A program made the translations under genes and the position numbers. Below the pieces are notes generated by a model that did no database searches, was not told the DNA's origin, and saw only the letters and a list, made by a program, of their open reading frames with translations. From Micromonospora haikouensis (GTDB taxonomy: Bacteria > Actinomycetota > Actinomycetes > Mycobacteriales > Micromonosporaceae): 64,000 nucleotides of DNA. The DNA is taken from assembly GCF_900091595.1 (NCBI RefSeq), contig NZ_FMCW01000004.1, forward strand, positions 124,001 to 188,000, read 5' to 3'. Position 1 is the stretch's first letter. Each line of letters starts with the position of its first letter. Shown here one piece after another: positions 32,598 through 41,248 of the stretch.

Positions 32598-33510
32598 CCA
32601 CCAGGGCGTCAGCCGGGCTGGACTCGTCCGGGTAGCCGCCCTGGCTCTGCTGTGGGGTTCCAGCTTCCTATGGATCAAGCTCGCGCTACGCGGCTTCAAC
32701 CCCGTACAGATCGTCTTCGGGCGGCTCCTGCTCGGCTTCGCGGTCCTGGCTCCCATCGCCCTGTCGCGCGGTCTGCGCTTCCCCCGGCAGAGACGCACCT
32801 GGGCACACCTGTTCGCCGCTGCCCTGGTCGCCAACGCCGTGCCGTACGTGCTGTTCGGCATCGGAGAGGAAACCGTCGGTTCGAACGTGGCCGGTGTACT
32901 CAACGCCACTACCCTGCTGTGGACCCTGCTACTGGCGTTCCTTGTCGGCGTCGACCGAGCCGTCACCGCGAAGAAAGCCGCCGGCATCGTCCTCGGATTC
33001 CTCGGGGTGGTGGTCATCTTCTCGCCCTGGAGGTCCGCTGGCGAGATCGCGAGCTGGGGCGGGCTCGCCTGTCTCGCCGCAGCCGCGAGCTACGGCGTCG
33101 GCTACGTCTACATGGGCCGCTTTCTGACCGGGCGTGGCATTCCGCCTCTCATGCTGTCGGCCAGCCAACTCGGCGCAGCGACAGTGTTGCTGGCCATCGC
33201 AATGCCGTTCGCTGGGCTGGAGACACCGACGTGGCGGATCGACGCCGTGGCGAGCCTGCTGGTACTCGGCGCGCTCGGCACCGGAGCGGCCTACGTCCTG
33301 AACTACCGGATCATCGACGACGAAGGACCGACCGCCGCATCCGCCGTCACCTACCTGCTGCCCATCGTCGCCATCGTCTTCGGCTGGCTGTTCCTTCGGG
33401 AAGCCATCACAGCCGCCGTCGTGGTCGGCATCGTTCTGGTGCTCGCCGGGATCACCCTCAGCAAGATGCTACGAACAGCGGGCCATCCTCGACGGACAGC
33501 ACCCGACTGA
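32587..33510 (+). CDS. EamA/DMT-family transporter
   Basis: 307 residues with ten hydrophobic segments in two EamA repeats; VAALALLWGSSFLWIKLALR is the first. It starts with TTG 32587, 11 nt inside the GntR gene, which argues for translational coupling and a shared substrate: an exported metabolite whose level the regulator senses. DMT members move amino acids, nucleosides or drugs; the substrate cannot be told. Confidence 0.85.
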   Translation: MTTDHQGVSRAGLVRVAALALLWGSSFLWIKLALRGFNPVQIVFGRLLLGFAVLAPIALSRGLRFPRQRRTWAHLFAAALVANAVPYVLFGIGEETVGSNVAGVLNATTLLWTLLLAFLVGVDRAVTAKKAAGIVLGFLGVVVIFSPWRSAGEIASWGGLACLAAAASYGVGYVYMGRFLTGRGIPPLMLSASQLGAATVLLAIAMPFAGLETPTWRIDAVASLLVLGALGTGAAYVLNYRIIDDEGPTAASAVTYLLPIVAIVFGWLFLREAITAAVVVGIVLVLAGITLSKMLRTAGHPRRTAPD

Positions 33511-33883
33511 CACGCACCCGAGACGCACCCTCCGTCGGCCGCACCCGACGGACGCTGACCAGGCTGCCGGCTGAGCGCGCAACCAGGGCCGGGTGACGAG
33601 AGTTCCTCCCGGGACGCCCCGCCACCCGGCCCTGCCAGTCCCGGAAACGCTTGATCGCCAGAGCGAAAGAGTCAGGATCAGGCAGGGCGGTGCCGACTGG
33701 AAAACCGGTGCTGCGACTGCTGGCTAGGTGCAGCAGGAATTCTTCGTGGCCGCCACCATTGGCGTTGAACTGACAGTTGACGATCCCACCGCCAGGCTCG
33801 GAGGTCCACGACCAATCTCAACACGTGACCCAAGGACACATTCCGGGGGTGCAGCCTCCGCAATGAAGGTGCAGAATGGTGCG
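33511..33883 (+). other. Intergenic region, left end of low-GC island
   Basis: 373 nt without a supported gene. Base composition drops visibly towards the right from about 33690. No copy of the tRNA-Tyr 3' end, which would mark the far attachment site of an integrated element, was found here by eye. An upstream extension of the next frame (from 33728) is possible but has no similarity. Confidence 0.4.
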
Positions 33884-35674
33884 ATGGGAAAGAAGAAGGC
33901 CGAGGCGTTGCGCCGCCGGGTGGGCCACCAGCGCGAACAAAACCGCCAGCAGCGCAAGAGCCGGTCCGCCGAGATTCAGCGAGCAAGCCGGCTAAAGCTG
34001 GACGCATCAAGCCTCGAATCGGCCTTCAATGCCAGAGGAGACAAGGGTGCTGAGCTAGTCGGCGGTTTGGCAATGGCCCGCCATGTCGCCCGCTTCAAAT
34101 GGTGCGAGACGCGTCCCGAACTCCTCCCGCCCGAGGCTTGGTCTGCATTGGCGATAGTTCCGATCTGCGATATCGTCCTGACCGAGGCTGGGCGAGGGTG
34201 GCCAACCGGTCCGGACATGATGAACAGGTTGAACTGGCCCCACCAAGTGCTGTGGGGAGTGGATCAAGCGGTCGAAGCTTGTCGCCACCTCCGGATGGGC
34301 AACGTCATTGGTGCAATAACTATCGCGCGGGCTCAAATTGAGCGCTGGTCCGCGAACGTGGCCCATCATCACGAAATAGACCGGCGAGAGGGCGAGGAGA
34401 CTAAAGATTATTTTAACCGCGTCTGGTCCACTTATCCATGGCTTCGAGATTTCGCATTGGGCGATACGTGGGCAAACCTTTCTGAATGGATCCACGGCCG
34501 GGAGGGGATTGCCCAAGCGCTGGAATTTGGCACAACTCCCGCAATTCCATCGCCCGACCGGTCAGGCCTTCCGGAAACAACAACCTCCATTATTAAGCGA
34601 ACCGCCACTGCACTGGAGGTAGTTTTTCGTCAGGTCAGAGGGGCCACCTCTGTGATTGCACAGGAAAGTGGGCAAGAGAAGTACAACCACCTCCTGCAAC
34701 TCAGCCCCAGGATTGATGAGCAGCCTTACATTGACCTCAACTTCAAGAACCTCGCTCCGCTTGATCTTGCATTTTCTACCGGACGTGTAGGCCATGCAGT
34801 CGAGCAAAGAGCCGAGACATATCGAGCGGTTCTTCAGCTCGAAGAAATCAAGGATGCCCTCTCCAAGACCCCTAATTGGCTCTTGGCTGCTGATTCCGTC
34901 ACGGAACGTCGAGGCAGAGCCACCGCGTTTGCCCGCGAAGCTTTCATCCATGAGGCCGAGCAACTCGGCGAGGACTTCGCGCCTCACGTGCTGCATGCGC
35001 GACTCTTTCAATACATCGCCATAAGTGAGATCGCCGAAATCTCTGCGACCTGGCTGACAGGCCCCGAGAGGGACGCTTTGATGTTGGCGGCGAACGCGTT
35101 GAGGTCGGCTTGGATAATGTGGCTAGAGGACACTGACAACTCTCTCGCGTGTATGCGGATCGTGCTTGAGCAAGCTTGTCGGGCGAGAGCTTGGCGCAGA
35201 AATGCGCATCGAGCGGCACGAACCGAAGCGGGCAGAGGAACACCTACTCGGTGGGTGGAAGCGGCCGGATGGGGCCGACTTTCACTACTCACGAGAGCAT
35301 TGGGTGAGTTCTCGCACATTAATTCGCGCATCCGATGGTCTGGCGCACGCGATGCGTTAGCCGCTCTCCTACGTGAGGGGGAGCGCTACCCCGAGCTAAT
35401 CGCCCGAGGTCACGCCCTCGACGCCTCGGCACTTCTGCTCGCACACGAGGTCGTGACGCGACTGGAGCAACGTGCCCCCAGCGTCGCCGCCGCCTTCCGT
35501 GAGGGGGTCACGCTCCTGGAGGCAGAAGATCACGACTCTCAAGTCGAAGGACTCTTGGAGCGGGCGCTAGCCGCAAGAGGGTTAACCTTCGGTGAACCTG
35601 ACCTCGTTGAAGTTGCTACCAATGGATTGGATACCTCGACTAGGAGGCAATGGCTGCCTCACCTGTTCGATTAG
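33884..35674 (+). CDS. Hypothetical 596-residue helical protein
   Basis: From ATG 33884 (MGKKKAEALRRRVGHQREQN) about 596 residues; ATG at 33863 or 33728 are alternatives, none with a clear ribosome site. A basic N-terminus of about 35 residues is followed by an alpha-helical protein with segments such as VEACRHLRMGNVIGAITIAR. No catalytic motif stands out and I do not recognise a family. Codon use is less GC-biased than in the neighbours (for example GATTATTTTAACCGC), pointing to recent acquisition. Cargo of an integrated element is plausible. Confidence 0.6.
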   Translation: MGKKKAEALRRRVGHQREQNRQQRKSRSAEIQRASRLKLDASSLESAFNARGDKGAELVGGLAMARHVARFKWCETRPELLPPEAWSALAIVPICDIVLTEAGRGWPTGPDMMNRLNWPHQVLWGVDQAVEACRHLRMGNVIGAITIARAQIERWSANVAHHHEIDRREGEETKDYFNRVWSTYPWLRDFALGDTWANLSEWIHGREGIAQALEFGTTPAIPSPDRSGLPETTTSIIKRTATALEVVFRQVRGATSVIAQESGQEKYNHLLQLSPRIDEQPYIDLNFKNLAPLDLAFSTGRVGHAVEQRAETYRAVLQLEEIKDALSKTPNWLLAADSVTERRGRATAFAREAFIHEAEQLGEDFAPHVLHARLFQYIAISEIAEISATWLTGPERDALMLAANALRSAWIMWLEDTDNSLACMRIVLEQACRARAWRRNAHRAARTEAGRGTPTRWVEAAGWGRLSLLTRALGEFSHINSRIRWSGARDALAALLREGERYPELIARGHALDASALLLAHEVVTRLEQRAPSVAAAFREGVTLLEAEDHDSQVEGLLERALAARGLTFGEPDLVEVATNGLDTSTRRQWLPHLFD

Positions 35675-35717
35675 CCCTGGTCCGGTTTCCTGGGGATTGA
35701 CGTCTAGGCGGCGGCCT

Positions 35718-35909
35718 ATGTCTACCAATTCACCCGGCGGGCCGCCTCTATTTAAGGCAGCGAACCCGGGTTCCACTTCCGAAAAACCTTCTTCCGCTGG
35801 AAGGGCCACCGGCCGCGCCTCCAAGACCATCAAGTACCCGAACGGCAGTCTGTACGTCCGCCGCCGCGACCTGGCCGCCTGGCTCAACGATCACGTGAAG
35901 GCCGCTTGA
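35718..35909 (+). pseudogene. Excisionase-type DNA-binding remnant
   Basis: From ATG 35718 the frame ends in SKTIKYPNGSLYVRRRDLAA and WLNDHVKAA, the wing and last helix of a MerR-like excisionase. The expected helix-turn-helix N-terminus is missing; residues before it are Pro/Ser-rich. The stop TGA overlaps a TTG that starts the integrase frame, the usual xis-int coupling of actinobacterial integrative elements. Confidence 0.5.
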
Positions 35910-36752
35910 GCACCTACGGGTACGCGTACACGGCATCCTGAAGGACCCGCTCCGCAAGGGCTACTCGTACGTAGTCCGGTGGAAGGCAGCCGGCCGGGCG
36001 TTCCGCAAGACGTTCGCGACCCGCGCACTAGCCGAGAGCTTCCGATCCAAGCTGGTCGTCGCCCAGCGCGAGGGCGTCGCGTTTGCTGAGGCCAGCGGCC
36101 TACCCGAGCCGATGGCGCGAGCACGCGGGTGCGCCGTCCATCCGAAGGGCGAGCGTGTCGAGGGCTTTCCGGACCAACGCGGCGTTGGCGAGCGCGGCCA
36201 GATCGACCGTGTTGGCCTTGAGCCAGTGGACGGCGGGGGCAAGGTCGGCCGGCGGCTCTCCGGCGTCACGGCGGGCCTTGTTGAACACCCACCCGTAGAG
36301 CGCGGCCCGTAGCGCTTTGTCGCTGGGCACGCCCCAGTCCGTCGCGAGCAGGGCCGGCGTGACAGTGGCCAGCGTTTCGGCGATGCCCTTGCGATGCTTG
36401 GCCGATGCGCGGGGCCACTTCATGTCGACGTAGGCCACGGCGTGCTCGTACCACGATCGCGCGTTGGCCGCAGCTCTACGGCGTACTTGAGGGCACCGGA
36501 GAAGACTGCCCGCTTCCGGGCGATCGTGCTGGGCGACGACCGTACGACCTGCGACACGCCGCTGTGTCGCTGTGGCTCAACGCCGGTGTGCCGGCTACCC
36601 AGGTCGCCGAGTGGGCCGGGCACAGCGTGCACGTCCTCATGCGGGTCTACGCAAAGTGCGTCTACGGCCAAGAGGACGCGGCCTTCCGGCGCATCGAGGC
36701 TGCGCTCGCCTGGAGCCGGAGCGGTCACTGCACTAGTTCTGACGGGAGGTAG
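35906..36752 (+). pseudogene. Tyrosine recombinase (integrase), fragmented
   Basis: TTG 35906 gives (M)STYGYA, then the frame must shift by one base to continue VHGILKDPLRKGYSYVVRWK and FRKTFATRALAESFRSKLVV up to GLPEPMARA at about 36117. The C-terminal catalytic part is on the same strand from about 36532: RPYDLRHAAVSLWLNAGVPA, GHSVHVLMRVYAKC, with the Arg, His and Tyr of the active site. The middle is in the opposite orientation (next entry), and about 150 residues are missing. It cannot make an active enzyme. Confidence 0.75.
36118..36545 (-). pseudogene. Inverted middle pieces of the integrase
   Basis: On the minus strand about 36462-36118 reads RSWYEHAVAYVDMKWPRASA and on to VDLAALANAALVRKALDTLA, the core-binding domain that should follow the plus-strand fragment. 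A second minus-strand piece at about 36541-36476 reads TIARKRAVFSGALKYAVELR. Short inverted repeats CGAGCACG (about 36118) and CGTGCTCG (about 36441) sit near the ends. The two pieces are each inverted in place rather than as one block. Confidence 0.65.
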
Positions 36753-36811
36753 GACGGACGGTCGAAAACTCGACCGAACACAGTGGCTCCTCAGCCTCTA
36801 CGCTGCACCCC

Positions 36812-37471
36812 GTGCAGTTGAGCGTGCAAGTGAAGGAAGCGCAAGGGCGCAGACGGCGATGGAAACGAGCAGCCTCGGACCTCCTGATGCCAGCCATGGC
36901 GGTCGTCGGGACCACAGCGGTTGTGCGGATACAGGACGGCTTAGACGTACAAGAGTGGTTCATCATCGGCGGCACCGGTCTGCTAACCGTTCTTAGCCTC
37001 GCCCTCGTCGTTATCAAGGCCCGGAGGGAGCGAGCAAGGGCAGCAAGACGATTCCAGGAGGCAATAAAAGCAGCTCTCGCCGTCGTCAAGGAGAACCGCC
37101 CCGAGTCACCGTCGCTCGAACAGGAAATTTCCGATGTATCGCAAACTTTGACGCAAACCGTAACAAGACTTCGGGATATCAGCGTTCGGGCAGAGGCATT
37201 CGAGACCGAGGTACGGACGCTGGTCGAGCGAGCGGAAGCCGCGCAAGCGGTGGCTCAACTTAGCGAAGACCAAGCGAACAAGATCTCCTTGCTACTTAGC
37301 GAGCGCACAGAGCAGCAATTGAAGGACGAGATCGAGAAACTTAAGGCTGCGAACGCGGAGCAGGCTGAGCAGCAGCGGCGCAGCGGAACACGGCTGGCAC
37401 TCTGGACTTTTGCCGGTGGCGTGATCCTTGGCGTGCTCGGGAACGTCTTGACCAACCTGATCATGCTGTAG
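36812..37471 (+). CDS. Membrane protein with central coiled coil
   Basis: 219 residues from GTG 36812 (other in-frame starts nearby are possible). Two hydrophobic segments (about 24-66, LLMPAMAVVGTTAVV and IIGGTGLLTVLSLALVVI) are followed by a long heptad-like region (about 70-190, LTQTVTRLRDISVRAEAFET; EEIEKLKAANAEQ-like) and a C-terminal helix LWTFAGGVILGVLGNVLTNL. No family recognised. It is the last gene before tRNA-Tyr and has the island's lower GC. Confidence 0.6.
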   Translation: MQLSVQVKEAQGRRRRWKRAASDLLMPAMAVVGTTAVVRIQDGLDVQEWFIIGGTGLLTVLSLALVVIKARRERARAARRFQEAIKAALAVVKENRPESPSLEQEISDVSQTLTQTVTRLRDISVRAEAFETEVRTLVERAEAAQAVAQLSEDQANKISLLLSERTEQQLKDEIEKLKAANAEQAEQQRRSGTRLALWTFAGGVILGVLGNVLTNLIML

Positions 37472-37570
37472 CGCTCGCTTCGCCCGCCGAGGCCTCAGGG
37501 CCGGCGACACGTATGCGACACAGCCAGCGAGTCTGAGCGGGCTAGAGCGAGACCGAGCGAGACTCACATA

Positions 37571-37610
37571 AGAGGCCCCTGACCAGCGTTCTCGCTGGTC
37601 AGGGGCCTCT
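37571..37610. terminator. Bidirectional terminator, 3' of tRNA-Tyr
   Basis: A perfect 18-bp stem (AGAGGCCCCTGACCAGCG and complement) with a TTCT loop, followed by TTTG on the plus strand. It lies 10-50 nt past the tRNA-Tyr 3' end on the minus strand and after the coiled-coil gene on the plus strand. Confidence 0.85.
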
Positions 37611-37619
37611 TTGTGCACC

Positions 37620-37703
37620 TGGTGGCGGGTAGAGGATTCGAACCTCTGTAGCTTTCGCGACGGATTTACAGTCCGCTCCCATTGGCCGCTCGGGCAACCC
37701 GCC
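37620..37703 (-). tRNA. tRNA-Tyr (GTA anticodon), CCA encoded
   Basis: A type II tRNA of 81 nt plus encoded CCA, starting GGCGGGTTGCCCGAGCGGCC on the minus strand. Anticodon loop ACTGTAAAT gives GTA; the long variable arm (CGTCGCGAAAGCTAC region) is typical. Acceptor arm GGCGGGT/ACCCGCC pairs. It is the only tRNA here with 3' ACCA in the DNA, and the integrase remnant lies on its 3' side, as expected for an integration target. Confidence 0.95.
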
Positions 37704-37850
37704 AGGGCGTCACCGCCGCGCCGTGGCGCGGCAGCGGAGCCAAGGATAGCGGTTGCTCCCGGGGCGAGCGCAACCGGGTACCGTCAGGGGGTCGTGCCGC
37801 TGGTTGGCGGCGCGTACGTGCACTGACCGCCGGACAGCAGGAGCATCAGC

Positions 37851-38345
37851 ATGGCAGCGAACCCGTCGTTCGACATCGTGAGCAAGGTCGACCGGCAGGA
37901 GGTCGACAACGCCCTCCGCCAGGCGGAGAAGGAGCTCTCGACGCGGTTCGACTTCCGGGGCACCGGCGCGGAGGTCTCCTGGTCGGGTGAGGAGGCGATC
38001 AGCCTCCAGGCGGAGACCGAGGAGCGGGTCCGGGCCGCCCTGGATGTCCTGAAGGAGAAGCTGGTCAAGCGGAACATCTCGCTGAAGTCCCTGGACGCGG
38101 GCGAGCCGCGGCCCTCGGGCAAGATCTTCAAGATCGACGCCAAGGTGGTCCAGGGCATCGACTCGGACAAGGCCAAGGCGATCAGCAAGAAGATCCGCGA
38201 GGAGGGCCCGAAGGGCGTCCAGGCGCAGATCCAGGGCGACCAGCTCCGGGTCACCGGCAAGAAGAAGGACGAACTCCAGACCGTCATCGCCCTGCTCAAG
38301 AGCGAGGACTTCGGCATCGCCCTCCAGTTCACCAACTACCGCTGA
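37851..38345 (+). CDS. YajQ-family nucleotide-binding protein
   Basis: A 164-residue YajQ (UPF0234) protein starting [20 protein letters not shown] and ending [11 protein letters not shown]. The family has two ferredoxin-like domains; a Xanthomonas member binds cyclic-di-GMP, while E. coli YajQ binds nucleotides or tRNA. Whether this one is a cyclic-di-GMP effector of the enzyme at 26185 is unknown. It stands alone, next to tRNA-Tyr. Confidence 0.93.
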   Translation: MAANPSFDIVSKVDRQEVDNALRQAEKELSTRFDFRGTGAEVSWSGEEAISLQAETEERVRAALDVLKEKLVKRNISLKSLDAGEPRPSGKIFKIDAKVVQGIDSDKAKAISKKIREEGPKGVQAQIQGDQLRVTGKKKDELQTVIALLKSEDFGIALQFTNYR

Positions 38346-38374
38346 CGAGGGGCCGCACGGCTACGGTCGGACGC

Positions 38375-38710
38375 ATGACGGTCGCCCGCTCGATCCTGCT
38401 GTTCCTGCTCGCCGCCCTCGCCGAGATCGGCGGGGCCTGGCTGGTGTGGCAGGGCTGGCGGGAGCACCGGGGGCTGCTCTGGATCGCGGGCGGCGTGGTC
38501 GCGCTCGGGCTCTACGGCTTCGTCGCCACGTTCCAGCCCGACGCGAACTTCGGCCGCATCCTCGCCGCCTACGGCGGGGTGTTCGTCGCCGGGTCGCTCG
38601 CGTGGGGCATGGTCGTCGACAAGTTCCGGCCCGACCGCTACGACGTCGTCGGCGCGGCCATCTGCCTGGTCGGGGTCGCCGTCATCATGTACGCGCCGCG
38701 CAGCGGCTGA
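38375..38710 (+). CDS. YnfA/UPF0060 family membrane protein
   Basis: 111 residues with four membrane helices, beginning [20 protein letters not shown] and containing the family's [12 protein letters not shown] and [20 protein letters not shown]. YnfA proteins resemble small multidrug resistance transporters and are thought to be efflux proteins. It follows yajQ by 29 nt and may share its transcript. Confidence 0.9.
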   Translation: MTVARSILLFLLAALAEIGGAWLVWQGWREHRGLLWIAGGVVALGLYGFVATFQPDANFGRILAAYGGVFVAGSLAWGMVVDKFRPDRYDVVGAAICLVGVAVIMYAPRSG

Positions 38711-38741
38711 CCAGCCCCCACGCACCGGCCGAGCAGAACGC

Positions 38742-40001
38742 TCAGGCGGCGAGGGTCTGCTCGACGCGTACCGCCGTGGCTTCCGCGCGGGCGATGGGGC
38801 CGGCGGGCAGCGCGGCGACGGCGGCCCCGACGGCGACGGCCGACCCGGCGAAGACGAACGCCCACGGCACGCCGCCCGCGTGGTCGATGATCAGCCCGGC
38901 GACCGCGCCTCCGGCGGCGCTGGACGCGACCATGATGGTCACCGCCCAGGTGTACGCCTCGTTGAGCATGCCGGCCGGGGCGATCCGCCCGACGAGGGTG
39001 TTCTCCAGGGTGAGCGCGGGGGCGATGGCGGCCCCGCCGACGACCAGCGCGACGCCGAGGGCGAGCGGGCCGGGCATCACCGCGTACACGGCGAAGGTGG
39101 CGGCGACGGCGGCGAGCAGCCAGGCGAACTGGCGGGTCATGTTGGCCGCGGGCTTGCGGACGCCGAACCAGAAGCCGGCGACGGCGCTGCCGATGCCCCA
39201 GACCGCGAGCAGGACGCCGGCCATGCTCTCCGGGTCGTCGGTGGGCTGGTTGCCGGCGAACGCCGGGACGATGACCCCGGCAGCCCCGAACGCGATGCCG
39301 AGGCCGGCGATGCAGAGCAGCAGCGCGGGGAAGCCGCCGACGCGCAGCGGGCCGAGCCCCCGGGCGTGGTGCTCCTTCGGGTGCGGCTGCCAGCCGCGCA
39401 TGACCCGGCCGAGCGCGACGGCGGCGGTGCCGACGAGGGTGAACACGGCCGCGCCGACCAGGGCGGCGGCCGCATCGGCGATGAGGACGAACGCGGCCAC
39501 CAGCAGCGGGCCGAGCACGAAGACGACCTCGAACAGGGACGTCTCGGCGGCGAGGGCGGTGTTGCGCAGGTGGTGCCGCCCGGTGGCAGGGCTGGTGAGG
39601 TCGTTCCAGGCGCCGCGCAGCGCGGCGGTCAGCGGCGGGTACGTGGCACCGGCCACCCCGGCGGCGAGGTAGATCAGGGCGATGCTGGCGCCGTCGGCGC
39701 GGCTGGCCCAGAGCAGCCCGCCCAGGGCGAGGGGGTGGGCGACGGCGGTGGCCAGCAGCACGGGGGTGGGGCCGACCCGGTCGGCGACGCGGCCGGCGAC
39801 GGGGCTGAGCGCGGCCCCGGCGAGGGCGTAGATGCCACCGGCGACGGCGGCGAGGGAGTAGCGCCCGGTGACCTGTTGCACGACGAGCAGCAGCGCCAGC
39901 GGCGTCATGCCGATCCCGAGCCGGCCGATGACGCCGAGGACGAGCAGCATCGGCGCGCCGGGGATCCGCCATACGCCGAGGTACTGGCGCAGTGCGGCCA
40001 C
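38742..40001 (-). CDS. MFS transporter
   Basis: About 419 residues with twelve hydrophobic segments, starting at GTG 40001 ([20 protein letters not shown]), chosen because GGAGG lies 5 nt upstream; a longer frame from 40022 would read through a tandem repeat. [20 protein letters not shown] is the MFS loop 2-3 motif. Drug or metabolite efflux is likely, substrate unknown. It is convergent with the YnfA gene. Confidence 0.85.
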   Translation of the reverse strand: MAALRQYLGVWRIPGAPMLLVLGVIGRLGIGMTPLALLLVVQQVTGRYSLAAVAGGIYALAGAALSPVAGRVADRVGPTPVLLATAVAHPLALGGLLWASRADGASIALIYLAAGVAGATYPPLTAALRGAWNDLTSPATGRHHLRNTALAAETSLFEVVFVLGPLLVAAFVLIADAAAALVGAAVFTLVGTAAVALGRVMRGWQPHPKEHHARGLGPLRVGGFPALLLCIAGLGIAFGAAGVIVPAFAGNQPTDDPESMAGVLLAVWGIGSAVAGFWFGVRKPAANMTRQFAWLLAAVAATFAVYAVMPGPLALGVALVVGGAAIAPALTLENTLVGRIAPAGMLNEAYTWAVTIMVASSAAGGAVAGLIIDHAGGVPWAFVFAGSAVAVGAAVAALPAGPIARAEATAVRVEQTLAA

Positions 40002-40013
40002 GGGAACCTCCAG

Positions 40014-40070
40014 GGGGTGCAACGAAAGGGGTGCAAACGAGAGGGGTGGAACGAGAGGGGTGCGACGAGA
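40014..40070. repeat. 14-15 bp tandem repeat before the MFS gene
   Basis: Four imperfect units, GGGGTGCAACGAAA, GGGGTGCAAACGAGA, GGGGTGGAACGAGA and GGGGTGCGACGAGA, start at 40014, 40028, 40043 and 40057. On the minus strand they lie just upstream of the MFS ribosome site. They may be regulatory repeats or slippage products. Confidence 0.8.
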
Positions 40071-40164
40071 GCATGTAACGAGCCGGAAACGTCCCGACCC
40101 TAACGCCGCAGCCTGGCGGGAGCGCAGTGGTTATGGTGCGTGTCTCGCCGCGTACCAGACGAAA

Positions 40165-40195
40165 CGCCCGCGCCCGGTCGGACCGGGCGCGGGCG
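40165..40195 (-). terminator. htpX terminator
   Basis: A 14-15 bp stem (CGCCCGCGCCCGGTC and complement) with a minimal loop, 20 nt past the htpX stop on the minus strand. Confidence 0.75.
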
Positions 40196-40214
40196 GGATC
40201 GGGGTCGGGACGGG

Positions 40215-41093
40215 TCAGCGCTGGAACTGCACGGGGCCGGCGCTGGCGGCCATCCGCTCCAGCCGGGCGACCCGCTCCTCCATCCGGGGGTGGGTGGAGA
40301 AGAGCGCGGCGATGCCGCCGCCCCGCTTGAACGGGTTGTCGATCATCAGGTGGGCGGTGCTGGTGAGCTGCCCCTGGGCCGGCAGCGGCCGGGCCTGGGT
40401 GCCCAGGTGGATCTTCCGCAGGGCGCTGGCCAGGGCCAGCGGGTCCCGGGTGAGCCGGGCCCCCGACTCGTCGGCCTGGAACTCGCGGCTGCGGCTGATC
40501 GCGAGCTGGATCACGGTGGCCGCGAGCGGGCCGAGGATCAGGGTGAGCAGCAGCACGATCGGGTTGGGGGCGTCCTCGTCGTCACCGCCGCCGAGCGGGA
40601 TGAACCAGGCGATGTTGGCCAGCATGGTGATGATGCCGGCGAGGCCGGCGGCGACGCTGGAGATGAGGATGTCCCGGTTGTAGACGTGCGACAGCTCGTG
40701 CCCGATCACGCCCCGCAGCTCCCGGTAGTCGAGGATCTCGGTGATCCCCTGCGTGACGCAGACCGCCGCGTTGGCCGGGTTGCGGCCCGTGGCGAACGCG
40801 TTGGGCTGGGAGGTGGGGCTGACGTAGAGCCTGGGCATCGGCTGCCGCGCCTCGGTGGCCAGCTCGCGGACCATCCGGTACAGCTCGGGGAACTGTGCCT
40901 CGCTGACCGGTTGCGCCCGCATCGAGCGCAGGGCGAGCTTGTCGGAGTAGAAGTAGGTCACGCCGTTCATCACCAACGAGACGACGACGGCGACGACGAG
41001 CCCGCCGCTGCCACCGAACCAGTAGCCGACCGCGAGGATCAGCGAGGTCAGCAGGCCGAGCAGCGCTGCGGTCTTCAGACGGTTGTGATGCAC
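40215..41093 (-). CDS. htpX: Zinc metalloprotease HtpX
   Basis: 292 residues, M48 family. Two N-terminal helices ([40 protein letters not shown]) and two central ones flank the active site [11 protein letters not shown] (HExxH near 140), with the third zinc ligand in [14 protein letters not shown]. HtpX degrades misfolded membrane proteins. Length is normal. Single gene between the MFS transporter and the nuo cluster. Confidence 0.94.
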   Translation of the reverse strand: MHHNRLKTAALLGLLTSLILAVGYWFGGSGGLVVAVVVSLVMNGVTYFYSDKLALRSMRAQPVSEAQFPELYRMVRELATEARQPMPRLYVSPTSQPNAFATGRNPANAAVCVTQGITEILDYRELRGVIGHELSHVYNRDILISSVAAGLAGIITMLANIAWFIPLGGGDDEDAPNPIVLLLTLILGPLAATVIQLAISRSREFQADESGARLTRDPLALASALRKIHLGTQARPLPAQGQLTSTAHLMIDNPFKRGGGIAALFSTHPRMEERVARLERMAASAGPVQFQR

Positions 41094-41248
41094 GATCGCT
41101 CCTTCGGTGCGCGGACCGCGCGGGATCCGCTGACCGGTACAACACCTCGGTACCCGCCAACCATCCGTCTCAACGCTGTGAGTTGCCTGGGATCGACCTG
41201 CGGAAACACTGCGGGCGGGGACCGACCCGGCGACCGCTCAGGGGCCGC

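Noticed and set aside
37571..37610. Possible attachment-site core at the tRNA-Tyr hairpin
   Set aside because: It is a perfect 18-bp terminator stem; no second copy of this sequence was seen at the other island end.
40014..40070. Tandem repeats as a CRISPR array
   Set aside because: Units are only 14-15 bp and contiguous without spacers, and no cas genes are near.
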